The notes beneath the pieces were generated by a model. It searched no databases. It was given only the letters and a program-made list of their open reading frames with translations, and was not told where the DNA came from. This document shows positions 8,930 through 16,486 of a stretch of 64,000 bases of DNA, in pieces (the first letter of the stretch is position 1; every line of letters starts with the position of its first letter). A program made the position numbers and the translations under genes. Source of the DNA: an uncultured Lachnospiraceae bacterium. Lineage in GTDB: Bacteria; Bacillota; Clostridia; Lachnospirales; Lachnospiraceae. Location of the stretch: contig CAJUBR010000005.1 in NCBI GenBank assembly GCA_910584695.1, positions 10,338-74,337 of the forward strand. Direction: 5' to 3'.

Positions 8930-9331
8930 ATGAATATGCAAGGATTACATTATGATTTGGATTCATTATTTCCAAGCGAACCGGATTTTTACGAGGAAGA
9001 GGAACTCTGTTTAAAGGATTATGAATACATGAAGAGAATGTATCCCAAGGAAGTAAGATTAATTGCATCTGTATTGGAAGAGTATCTGGACCGTTTTGAA
9101 TATGAAGGCAGTCCGATGTATGCACAATATCCGGATGCAGTAACAATTTACCGGATTGCCAGTGAGATATACCGCAAGCTTTCTTTAGAGGGAAGTGAAA
9201 AAGAATTAATGCAGTTGAAAAACATGATACAGATTATGGTGTGTCAGGAAATGTATGTTAGAAGAAGACGTCATGACCGGTTTTGCAGGAAGTTTAATAC
9301 GGGATGCAATACCTTTCAGTCAATGAGGTAA
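8930..9331 (+). CDS. Conserved hypothetical protein (Lachnospiraceae type)
   Basis: 133 residues from ATG 8930, which has TAAGGAG eight bases upstream; the earlier in-frame GTG (8909) lies before the ribosome site. The N-terminal pattern LDSLFPSEPDFYEEEE followed by KDYEYMKRMYP and a late YVRRRRHDRF is one I recognise from short unassigned proteins of this family. It is soluble, with an acidic N-terminus and a basic C-terminus, mostly helical by composition, and lacks a signal peptide. No function can be given. Confidence 0.65.
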   Translation: MNMQGLHYDLDSLFPSEPDFYEEEELCLKDYEYMKRMYPKEVRLIASVLEEYLDRFEYEGSPMYAQYPDAVTIYRIASEIYRKLSLEGSEKELMQLKNMIQIMVCQEMYVRRRRHDRFCRKFNTGCNTFQSMR

Positions 9332-9470
9332 GGTAATAGATTTTGATATGATTTACTCTGAATTTAATGATTAAAGAAAACATATAAGCAAACGAGAAAT
9401 AAAATATAAAGAATTAAGGAAGAATATAACACGTACAAACATGTGAAAGATAGATTTGTAGGAGATTGAT

Positions 9471-12017
9471 ATGGACGGAAGAGTAGTTGCAAAGATACTG
9501 GTGCTATTATTGATTTTTACAGGAACCATTTTTATTGTAAATTGGATAGATAACAGAGGTGTGGAAGAGGTTTCGGTGGAGATGAGACAGGCGACCCTTC
9601 CTATTGTATATGTAAGGTATAGTGATAAATTTATTAATACCCTTCATGGATATACAGGTAAGGTGGATACAACGTATTTTCGTGATACGATTACACCGAT
9701 GGATTATGGGCAGACCATTGAGTTGTGGGCGGACCAGGGCAGTGATGACTATGGGAGTTACGAGTATGAATTGCGAAGTCTTTATCAGGGAGATTTGATT
9801 GAAAATGGTTCCGTAATGGAGCTGAATCATGCAGATGGTTACGATAAAATTAAAATTACTTTCCGTACCAAATTAGAAGAACTTCAGGAATATGTATTGG
9901 TAGTAAAGGCGATGTCTGGAGAAGAGGTTGCAGCACGGTATTATACAAGAGTGGTAGTAGAAAATGATTTTCATGCAGAAGAATTGGTTAAATTTGTTGA
10001 AAAGTTTAATGATGCCATATTCAACAAAGAAGAGGCAGAAAGTGTAATTGCCAAAAGCATAGAACCTAATGAGGATGGAAATAATGAATATTTGTCAGAG
10101 GTTAATATTCATTCCAGTTTTGATACGATAACCTTTGCAGATTTATCTCCCACAAGGCTGACAAAACCCATTGCCAGTATAAAGGAGATTGACGACAGCT
10201 ATGCAATTATTCAATTAAAATATATGATTTCTGCAGTGGAAAATAAAGTTTTAGAGAATTATTATGTGACAGAGGATTACCGTGTAAGGAATGCAGAGGG
10301 TGGTAATATTTATCTGTTAGATTATAACCGTACGCAGGAGGCTTTGTTTACGACAGATAATGTAGACGCGACTTCCAATACCTTTAAAATAGGTGTTACC
10401 GATGAAGAAACATTTCAGTATGTTACAAGTGATAAGGAGAAGAAGCTGGCTTTTGTTCAGGCAAGACAGCTTTGGTACTATGATTATAATGGGGGAACCA
10501 TAACAAATGTATATGGTTTTTGTAAGGATGATAATTATACAGACAGCCGTGTAACCTATGATGCAAATAATATTAAAATACTGAATATGAATAATGATGG
10601 GGATATTACGTTCGCTGTTTATGGATATATGAACCGTGGGGAACATGAAGGAAAAGTCGGAATATCTGTTTATCAATTTACTGCCGAACGAGATAAAATG
10701 CAGGAGATTTTATTCATTGAAAATGATAAACCTTATGATATTTTAAAAGAAGATATGGAAACCCTTTTGTATTTAAATGAGGATGGAGAATTTTATTACT
10801 TTGATAATGACTGCATTGTCAAGGTAAATACAAAGACGATGACTTCAGAAATATTTATCGAGGATGTATTAAATGAACATCTTGCCGTATCAGAGGATAA
10901 CCATTTAATTGGGTATCCGAACCAGATGCTGCCGGAAAATACAGACAAGGTCACGGTTCTTAATCTGGATACCAAAAGCAGCAGGGAAATAGTGGCAAAT
11001 AGCGGAGAAAAAGTGGAGGCAATTGGGTTTGTAGAGACAGATTTGATATTGGGAAGAATTCGGGAAGGTGATATTGAGACGAATTTGGACAAGACAGTAA
11101 TCTGTCCGATTTCTACAATTGATATTATTGATGAGAACAGTAATGTAGTAAAGACATATGGTTCCACAGGTGTTTACATTATAGAGGCAGCTGCAAAGGA
11201 TGGTGTTGTTTATCTGGAAAGGGTTCGCAAGATTAACGGTGGATTTGAAGCCACAACACAGGATTTTATTACCTATAAGGATGAGGAAAGCAAAGATGCG
11301 ATCATAACCAATTATAAATATACGGATAATGCATATAACCAGCTTTATATGACATTTCCGAACTATATGTATGTAACGGAAAAGCCTAAGATGATGATTA
11401 CAAGAGAGTCCGTAAATGAAGAAGATACAACGATAAAGATTGCATTTGAGCATACAAACAGAAAATTTTATGCCTATGGTCAGGGAAAATATATGACAGA
11501 TTATTTAAGCTTAAACGCAGCCGTTCGGGTTGCTTTTGAAAACGCAGGTGTTGTTCTTGATGAGCATGGAGTGATCGTTTGGAGAAAGATTGCAGTAAAG
11601 GATTACCATACGGTTGCGGATAAGATAAAGATTTATACGGTTTCCGATATTGAGGATACCCTTGCAGCCTGTATTTACATGATGGGTATTTATGAAGAAA
11701 AGAATTCTGAATTTTCTGCGATGCAGGAGGATATTGCAAGCGAAACGGCAATCGAGGATGTGATATTAAAATATACGGGAAGGCAGGGTACGGACATTAC
11801 CGGATGTGATTTTGAAAACGGTCTTTATTATCTATGTAAGGATGCTCCGGTTATAACCCGGTTTGCAGACGGTACTTATGTACTGGTAACCAGCTATAAT
11901 GGAGAGCGTATTCGCTATATTAATCCTTTAAAGGATGAAGATGTGGTAGAATCCCGGACAGAATTTGAAAAAAAGGTTAAGGATAGCGGAAATGTATTTA
12001 TCAGTTATGTGCGTTAG
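9471..12017 (+). CDS. Large membrane-anchored extracytoplasmic protein of unknown function
   Basis: 848 residues; start ATG 9471 with GTAGGAG eight bases upstream. A single uncleaved-looking hydrophobic helix (about residues 7-25) is followed by a long extracytoplasmic region. Strand-rich repeats such as YNGGTITNVYGF and GDITFAVYGYMNRGEHEG suggest a beta-propeller-like middle section (about 290-600). The last ~170 residues are mixed alpha/beta and begin after a segment rich in Thr and Glu. No catalytic motif was recognised. It is a stand-alone transcription unit ending at the bidirectional terminator at 12099-12126. Probably an envelope sensor or assembly factor, but this is a guess from topology. 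Confidence 0.6.
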   Translation: MDGRVVAKILVLLLIFTGTIFIVNWIDNRGVEEVSVEMRQATLPIVYVRYSDKFINTLHGYTGKVDTTYFRDTITPMDYGQTIELWADQGSDDYGSYEYELRSLYQGDLIENGSVMELNHADGYDKIKITFRTKLEELQEYVLVVKAMSGEEVAARYYTRVVVENDFHAEELVKFVEKFNDAIFNKEEAESVIAKSIEPNEDGNNEYLSEVNIHSSFDTITFADLSPTRLTKPIASIKEIDDSYAIIQLKYMISAVENKVLENYYVTEDYRVRNAEGGNIYLLDYNRTQEALFTTDNVDATSNTFKIGVTDEETFQYVTSDKEKKLAFVQARQLWYYDYNGGTITNVYGFCKDDNYTDSRVTYDANNIKILNMNNDGDITFAVYGYMNRGEHEGKVGISVYQFTAERDKMQEILFIENDKPYDILKEDMETLLYLNEDGEFYYFDNDCIVKVNTKTMTSEIFIEDVLNEHLAVSEDNHLIGYPNQMLPENTDKVTVLNLDTKSSREIVANSGEKVEAIGFVETDLILGRIREGDIETNLDKTVICPISTIDIIDENSNVVKTYGSTGVYIIEAAAKDGVVYLERVRKINGGFEATTQDFITYKDEESKDAIITNYKYTDNAYNQLYMTFPNYMYVTEKPKMMITRESVNEEDTTIKIAFEHTNRKFYAYGQGKYMTDYLSLNAAVRVAFENAGVVLDEHGVIVWRKIAVKDYHTVADKIKIYTVSDIEDTLAACIYMMGIYEEKNSEFSAMQEDIASETAIEDVILKYTGRQGTDITGCDFENGLYYLCKDAPVITRFADGTYVLVTSYNGERIRYINPLKDEDVVESRTEFEKKVKDSGNVFISYVR

Positions 12018-12098
12018 ATAACTTGGCTTTTTTCTGATTATAACCGGCAGATGAGAGTTAAGGTAAGTTTAACGTAAACAAACCTGGCAGGAATTAGC

Positions 12099-12126
12099 AA
12101 AAGGAGCTGTCATCACAGCTCCTTTT
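12099..12126. terminator. Bidirectional intrinsic terminator
   Basis: A perfect 12-bp stem, AAAAGGAGCTGT (12099-12110) and ACAGCTCCTTTT (12115-12126), closes a CATC loop. A-rich and T-rich flanks on either side let it serve both the plus-strand gene ending at 12017 and the minus-strand ferredoxin ending at 12141. Confidence 0.85.
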
Positions 12127-12140
12127 TAAACAAGTAATAT

Positions 12141-12311
12141 TTACTCTTCAGAAATTGCTCCGGCAGGGCAGGTTCCAGCACATGAGCCGCAGGAAATGCA
12201 AGCCGTTGCATCAATCTCAAATTTGCCATCGCCTTCGCTGATTGCCCCAACTGGACAAGAACCAGCACAAGCACCGCAAGATACACAGTTATCACCAATA
12301 ACAAATGCCAT
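12141..12311 (-). CDS. 2[4Fe-4S] ferredoxin
   Basis: 56 residues on the minus strand, beginning MAFVIGDNCVSCGACAGSCP and ending AISEE. Two complete clostridial cluster motifs are visible, CVSCGACAGSCP and CISCGSCAGTCP, each giving Cys-x2-Cys-x2-Cys-x3-Cys-Pro. The length is typical of clostridial ferredoxins. The start has GGAGGA about eight bases upstream (12319-12324 on the minus strand). It lies 109 bases downstream of pflA on the same strand. A low-potential electron donor for the radical-SAM activase is a plausible partner role, though such ferredoxins serve many enzymes. The larger overlapping minus-strand frame at 12113-12304 is a shadow. Confidence 0.95.
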   Translation of the reverse strand: MAFVIGDNCVSCGACAGSCPVGAISEGDGKFEIDATACISCGSCAGTCPAGAISEE

Positions 12312-12420
12312 AATATTTAATCCTCCTTTATGAATAGTACACTATTAAATCAGCAACTATACCGATTTAATTATATTTTAAAACATGTCTATCTAGATAG
12401 CAAGTTTTTTTCTTTTGAAT

Positions 12421-13179
12421 TTAAGTGTTTTTGATTTCCTGACGGCGTCGTCTTGCTCCATTCAGTATGATTTCTCTGGCATGAATGGCATCCTCCTTTG
12501 TAAGAGGTTCCATCCCCTGTAATGGATATTCCATACCCAGGTTTTTGTATTTTACTTCGCCCATATTATGGTATGGTAGTACATCCAATGCCTTTAGGTG
12601 CATAAGACCACCAATAAAATAACCTAATTCGTCTAAATATTGATCAATTAGAGTAATATCCTTGACAATTACATGGCGGATCCAGATATCAATCCCCTGT
12701 TCATCAAGAAATTTGGCAAAGTCTAAAATGTTTTCATTTGGCTGTTTACAGAGTTTCTTATGTTCTTCCGGATCAATATGTTTAATATCCAGCATAACCA
12801 GATCTGTAACCTTTGCAAGGCGTTCAAATTTAGCAAGTAATTCCAGATTATCCCTGTGGAATATAACACCGGAAGTATCTAAACAGGTATGGATGCCTTT
12901 AGCTTTGGCTTTTTCAAATAATTCAATCAAAAAATCTATCTGCATCAAAGGTTCTCCGCCGGTTGCAGTGATTCCTCCGTTTTTGTAGAAGTCTTTTAAT
13001 GAATCATACTGTGCCAGTAAATCTTCTACTGTATGGTCTTCGCCGCCTTTTGGGTCCCAGGTATCAGGATTGTGGCAATAGGCACAGCGCATAGGACAGC
13101 CTTTAAAAAATACGACAAAACGCATTCCGGGACCGTCAACAGTACCGCATGTTTCAATTGAATGAATATGTCCTATCAT
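12421..13179 (-). CDS. pflA: Pyruvate formate-lyase activating enzyme
   Basis: 252 residues, normal for PflA. This radical-SAM enzyme uses SAM and a [4Fe-4S] cluster to place the glycyl radical on pyruvate formate-lyase. Visible are CGTVDGPGMRFVVFFKGC at the N-terminus, the cluster motif CPMRCAYC followed by HNPDTW, and TGGEPLMQ for SAM binding. The start at 13179 has AAGGAG ten bases upstream. It lies downstream of the split pfl genes but is separated from them by an intrinsic terminator (13205-13237), so activase is probably made at a lower level than its substrate. Confidence 0.95.
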   Translation of the reverse strand: MIGHIHSIETCGTVDGPGMRFVVFFKGCPMRCAYCHNPDTWDPKGGEDHTVEDLLAQYDSLKDFYKNGGITATGGEPLMQIDFLIELFEKAKAKGIHTCLDTSGVIFHRDNLELLAKFERLAKVTDLVMLDIKHIDPEEHKKLCKQPNENILDFAKFLDEQGIDIWIRHVIVKDITLIDQYLDELGYFIGGLMHLKALDVLPYHNMGEVKYKNLGMEYPLQGMEPLTKEDAIHAREIILNGARRRRQEIKNT

Positions 13180-13204
13180 AAATTGTACTCCTTAAGGGAA
13201 TTTT

Positions 13205-13237
13205 AAAAAGAGACAGGAGCATGGAAGCCCTGCCTCT
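13205..13237 (-). terminator. Intrinsic terminator between the glycyl-radical gene and pflA
   Basis: Read on the minus strand: AGAGGCAGG, an 11-base loop, CCTGTCTCT, then TTTT. The stem has one G-U pair. It would end most transcripts after the glycyl-radical gene, leaving pflA on read-through or its own start. Confidence 0.8.
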
Positions 13238-13272
13238 AAATAAGCTGATTAAGATTAGAAAATCAAATAATC

Positions 13273-13515
13273 TTACATGCTCTCATGGAATGTTCTTGAA
13301 ATTACATCATTCTGCTGCTCTGGTGTTAACTTAATAAAGTTAACTGCGTAACCAGAAACACGGATTGTCAACTGTGGATAATTTTCAGGATGCTTCTGTG
13401 CATCTAATAATGTGTCACGATTCAATACATTAACATTAAGATGATATCCACCTTCTTCTACATAACCATCTAACATGTTTACTAAATTATCAACCTGTTG
13501 TGAATTTGTTGCCAT
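13273..13515 (-). CDS. grcA: Stand-alone glycyl-radical domain protein of a split pyruvate formate-lyase (GrcA-like)
   Basis: 80 residues; start at 13515 behind GAGGAGG. From about residue 8 on it aligns with the last ~75 residues of E. coli PflB: MLDGY, then [19 protein letters not shown], then the radical loop RVSGYAV with Gly55, then the family-typical end SRTFHESM. The catalytic subunit encoded upstream stops before this region, so here the radical glycine sits on a separate polypeptide. E. coli GrcA (YfiD) is a spare domain for oxygen-damaged enzyme. In this locus the small protein looks like an obligatory subunit, since no full-length copy is present nearby. That conclusion is inference. 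Confidence 0.88.
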   Translation of the reverse strand: MATNSQQVDNLVNMLDGYVEEGGYHLNVNVLNRDTLLDAQKHPENYPQLTIRVSGYAVNFIKLTPEQQNDVISRTFHESM

Positions 13516-13541
13516 TGTATATTCCTCCTCTATCTATTCAA

Positions 13542-13760
13542 TTAATATTTGTGTAGCTCTTCGTCCATACCTTCCATTAAAGTAGGAACACTGCAGGCTA
13601 AATCGCCTTTTGCACAGTCGGTACAGCCCATTGTAACAGCAGTTTTTTCACCTGCAGCTACATTATCATCCACGGATACATTTACATGTCCGTGTCCATT
13701 ATCCATCATGTTGTCTAACATTTTAACAATGTCATCTACCTGATTTTTCTCGTCAGCCAT
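13542..13760 (-). CDS. Small Cys-tailed paralogue of the glycyl-radical protein's N-terminal segment
   Basis: 72 residues from the second of two adjacent ATGs (13760), six bases from GGAGG. Residues 7-30 (QVDDIVKMLD, then GHGHVNVSV) match the N-terminal docking part of the adjacent 80-residue glycyl-radical protein ([10 protein letters not shown], then GGYHLNVNV). After that the radical loop is absent. Instead there is a tail with Cys46, Cys49 and Cys56 (CTDC, then ACS) and an acidic end. It lies between the catalytic subunit and the radical subunit in the same operon. Possible roles are a placeholder that occupies the radical-domain site, a redox or metal sensor, or an assembly factor. None is established. 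Confidence 0.75.
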   Translation of the reverse strand: MADEKNQVDDIVKMLDNMMDNGHGHVNVSVDDNVAAGEKTAVTMGCTDCAKGDLACSVPTLMEGMDEELHKY

Positions 13761-13788
13761 CATAAACCTCCGAATATAAGTCCATCAA

Positions 13789-13809
13789 ATGCCTGTTTCG
13801 AACAGGCAT
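13789..13809 (-). promoter_or_regulatory. Strong intercistronic hairpin without T-run
   Basis: ATGCCTGTT and AACAGGCAT form a perfect 9-bp stem with a 3-base loop in the 74-base gap between pflB and the Cys-tailed gene. No T-tract follows on the minus strand, so an mRNA-stabilising or processing hairpin is likelier than a terminator. Confidence 0.6.
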
Positions 13810-13834
13810 CCGACCAACTGTTTTATTATTCTTA

Positions 13835-15877
13835 CTATTTGCTTAAATCAAGTTCGATATCTCCTGCGAATACCTGATCTTCTTTACCAAGAGCACCCGG
13901 GATGACGGAGAAGGTATTTGAAATACCGTCCTGAGCATCCTTAAATGGAATCTTAGCTACAGAAGCCAGAGAAGCGACAGCACCATGTGTATCTCTCTTA
14001 TGAAGTGGATTAGCACCCGGAGCAAATGGTGCACCGTGCTTACGTCCGCAAGGTGTATCACCCGTGTTCTTACCATAGGTTACATTAGAAGTAATTGTAA
14101 GAATTGACTGGGTAGGAATACCGTTACGGTATACATGACGTTTTCTAAGCTTATCCATGAAAGTAGTTACCACGTAAGTAGCAATCTCATCTACACGGTC
14201 GTCATTGTTACCATATTTAGGGAAGTCACCCTCTGTCTCATAGCTTACTACAATACCCTGCTCATTACGAACCGGTTTTACTTTGGCATACTTGATTGCT
14301 GATAAAGAGTCCGCTACGATAGAAAGACCAGCAACACCTGTTGCAAAGTATCTCTTAACGTCTCTGTCATGTAATGCCATCTGAATTCTCTCGTAAGCGT
14401 ATTTGTCATGCATGTAGTGAATGATGTTCAGTGCACTTACATATACACCGGCTAACCATTCCATCATGTCATCGAATTTAGCCATTACATCATCATAATC
14501 AAGAGGACCGTCACCTTCAACCGGACGATACTTAGGACCTACCTGTACACCTGTACATTCATCTACACCACCGTTGATTGCATAAAGTAAGCATTTAGCA
14601 AGGTTTGCACGTGCTCCGAAGAACTGCATTTCCTTACCGATAACCATTGAAGATACGCAGCAGGCGATACCATAGTCATCACCGTGAAGCGGTCTCATCA
14701 TATCATCGTTCTCATACTGGATAGAAGAAGATTTAATTGACATCTTAGCACAGAACTGTTTCCAACCTAATGGAAGTCTTGTTGACCAAAGTACGGTTAA
14801 GTTTGGTTCTGGTGATGTACCTAAGTTGTTCAGTGTGTTAAGGTAACGGAAGCTCATCTTAGAAACTAATGTACGTCCGTCAACACCCATACCACCTAAT
14901 GACTCTGTTACCCAAACCGGGTCACCAGCAAAAATCTGGTTGTATTCCGGTGTACGTGCAAATTTAACACATCTTAACTTCATAACAAAGTGATCAATGA
15001 ATTCCTGAATCTGCTCTTCTGTAAATGTACCAGCAGCTAAATCTCTTTCTGCATATACATCTAAGAAAGTAGCAGTACGTCCAAGTGACATTGCAGCACC
15101 ATTCTGCTCTTTTACAGCACCTAAATATCCGAAGTATGTCCACTGGATAGCTTCCTGTACGTTCTTAGCCGGCTGTGAAATATCAAATCCATAAGACTTA
15201 GCCATAGCAGTTAATTCCTTGAGAGCTTTAATCTGCTCAGAAATCTCTTCCTTGCCACGGATTACATCATCTGTGTAAACAGTACCAAAGGATTCCTTCT
15301 GTGCTAACTTATCCTGAATTAAGAAGTCTGTACCATAAAGAGCAACTCTTCTGTAGTCGCCGATGATACGTCCACGTCCATAAGCATCTGGAAGACCTGT
15401 AACGATATGGTTTGTACGGCATTTTCTAATCTCTGAATCATACACATCGAATACACCTTCATTGTGTGTTTTTCTGTGTTTAGAGAAGAAATCTACGATT
15501 TCATCGTCTACCTTGTAACCATTATCTTCGCAAGCTTTCATAGCCATACGAAGTCCACCGTATACATTCATACCTCTCTTGAAAGGCTTATCTGTCTGGA
15601 AACCTACGATTGTTTCCTTATCCTTGTCAAGATATCCAGGTCCGTGTGAAGTTAAGGTAGAGACAACCTTGGTATCCATATCCAGTACGCCGCCTGCTTC
15701 TCTTTCCTTCTTTGTTAAATCCATAACCTGTGCCCATAAGTCTGTGGTATTCTGGGTTGGTCCAGCTAAGAAGCTGTCATCACCTTCATATGGTGTGTAG
15801 TTCTTCTGTATAAAGTCACGAACGTCAACAAACTTCTCCCAATTACCACCTGTGAAACCATTCCATTCTGATCTCAT
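13835..15877 (-). CDS. pflB: Pyruvate formate-lyase catalytic subunit lacking the glycyl-radical domain
   Basis: 680 residues against ~760 for E. coli PflB. The enzyme converts pyruvate and CoA to acetyl-CoA and formate. The whole catalytic barrel is present: [15 protein letters not shown] near the N-terminus, [20 protein letters not shown], and the active-site pair Cys406-Cys407 in DYGIACCVS. It ends after [20 protein letters not shown] plus 16 residues, where the E. coli enzyme continues into the glycyl-radical domain. That missing part is encoded by the 80-residue gene two positions downstream. The natural-looking C-terminus and the separate ribosome sites argue against a sequencing frameshift. 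The start at 15877 has AAGGAGG; a strong promoter lies at 15954-15982. Confidence 0.93.
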   Translation of the reverse strand: MRSEWNGFTGGNWEKFVDVRDFIQKNYTPYEGDDSFLAGPTQNTTDLWAQVMDLTKKEREAGGVLDMDTKVVSTLTSHGPGYLDKDKETIVGFQTDKPFKRGMNVYGGLRMAMKACEDNGYKVDDEIVDFFSKHRKTHNEGVFDVYDSEIRKCRTNHIVTGLPDAYGRGRIIGDYRRVALYGTDFLIQDKLAQKESFGTVYTDDVIRGKEEISEQIKALKELTAMAKSYGFDISQPAKNVQEAIQWTYFGYLGAVKEQNGAAMSLGRTATFLDVYAERDLAAGTFTEEQIQEFIDHFVMKLRCVKFARTPEYNQIFAGDPVWVTESLGGMGVDGRTLVSKMSFRYLNTLNNLGTSPEPNLTVLWSTRLPLGWKQFCAKMSIKSSSIQYENDDMMRPLHGDDYGIACCVSSMVIGKEMQFFGARANLAKCLLYAINGGVDECTGVQVGPKYRPVEGDGPLDYDDVMAKFDDMMEWLAGVYVSALNIIHYMHDKYAYERIQMALHDRDVKRYFATGVAGLSIVADSLSAIKYAKVKPVRNEQGIVVSYETEGDFPKYGNNDDRVDEIATYVVTTFMDKLRKRHVYRNGIPTQSILTITSNVTYGKNTGDTPCGRKHGAPFAPGANPLHKRDTHGAVASLASVAKIPFKDAQDGISNTFSVIPGALGKEDQVFAGDIELDLSK

Positions 15878-15911
15878 TTCAAAATGTCCTCCTTGATATT
15901 AAAAAATTTAT

Positions 15912-15943
15912 GAAATTCACTTCATTGCCAAGCGGTGAAATTC
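15912..15943 (-). promoter_or_regulatory. Inverted repeat at the pflB transcription start/leader
   Basis: GAAATTCAC (15912-15920) and GTGAAATTC (15935-15943) are inverted with one mismatch and a 14-base gap. They sit just downstream of the -10 box, where a repressor would block initiation or a leader hairpin would form. The half-site TTCAC resembles Rex/FNR-type half-sites only loosely. Confidence 0.45.
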
Positions 15944-15953
15944 TCATGACTCT

Positions 15954-15982
15954 ATTATAGGTTTATATTGTATACACGTCAA
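15954..15982 (-). promoter_or_regulatory. Strong sigma-A promoter of the pfl operon
   Basis: On the minus strand TTGACG (15982-15977) and a perfect TATAAT (15959-15954) are separated by 17 bases. Start of transcription would be near 15947, leaving a ~70-base leader before pflB. The spacer contains TGTATACAA, half of a motif that recurs upstream. Confidence 0.82.
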
Positions 15983-16000
15983 CGGATTTTTGTTCAAATC

Positions 16001-16100
16001 TTGTACTTTTTTCAGTACAAAATAGAGGGCAAAAATACAAAAAAAGAGGTGGAAAAGTTAGAAAAATCAGTAGTTGGGAGAAGTGCGAGATTGTATACAA
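16001..16100. promoter_or_regulatory. Candidate operator palindromes upstream of the pfl promoter
   Basis: TTGTAC-N8-GTACAA occupies 16001-16020, about 20 bases upstream of the pfl -35 box. A perfect TTGTATACAA palindrome lies at 16091-16100, and a near copy (TTGTATACAC) at 15969-15978 overlaps the promoter spacer. Repeated palindromes in this position suggest one regulator binding several sites. The regulator is not identified. The rest of the 351-base gap 15878-16228 shows nothing else. Confidence 0.4.
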
Positions 16101-16228
16101 GGGATGCCTGATATTGAAGTCATTATTGCCAAAGAGAATCGTCATAATTGACGGTATAAAGTTTTGGTATATTATAGTATTATCAATTAAATGGTTGTAG
16201 ATGTAGGGTAGAGTTTCGGGAGGAGAAT

Positions 16229-16486
16229 ATGAGGAAAATACAGAGGAAAAAGGCTCAAAAGAAATTGGGATTTCTGCTTATTATTTTAATGTTAATAAAT
16301 GAGGTTCCATTATATACAAGAGCAGAAGAGAAGCAGGGAAAAGAAGAAGCCGTTTTATGGCTTCAGAAAGCAGCCGAAACAGGGCAGGAGTGGGAGGATC
16401 ATGGCCTTCCTAATCTTACATGCAATGTAATGGCAGTATTGCGGGAAGAAGGAGAAGAGAATACGTCCGTGGCAGCATTTATCTGA
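16229..16486 (+). pseudogene. N-terminal fragment of a frameshifted polymorphic-toxin-like secreted protein
   Basis: 85 residues from ATG 16229 with a GGGAGGAG site. A basic start and hydrophobic core (about residues 10-31) form a signal peptide ending near YTRAEE. Then WLQKAAETGQEWEDHGLPNL resembles the opening of the helical-toroid region found in large clostridial transglutaminase/Rhs-type secreted proteins. The frame stops at 16486, but a related sequence continues in another frame from about 16475, so at least one base was lost or gained. The transglutaminase Cys segment expected next is missing, which points to an internal deletion as well. Confidence 0.65.

Noticed and set aside
12113..12304. 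63-codon minus-strand frame rich in Val/Leu at the ferredoxin position
   Set aside because: It is a shadow of the real ferredoxin frame (12141-12311), which has two complete Cys cluster motifs and a ribosome site.
12389..12400. Perfect palindrome CTATCTAGATAG downstream of pflA
   Set aside because: Zero-loop palindrome without a T-run, well away from a clear promoter; chance occurrence in AT-rich DNA cannot be excluded.
15963..16145. 60-codon minus-strand frame upstream of pflB
   Set aside because: It spans the pfl promoter and operator region, lacks a ribosome site and has no protein-like pattern.
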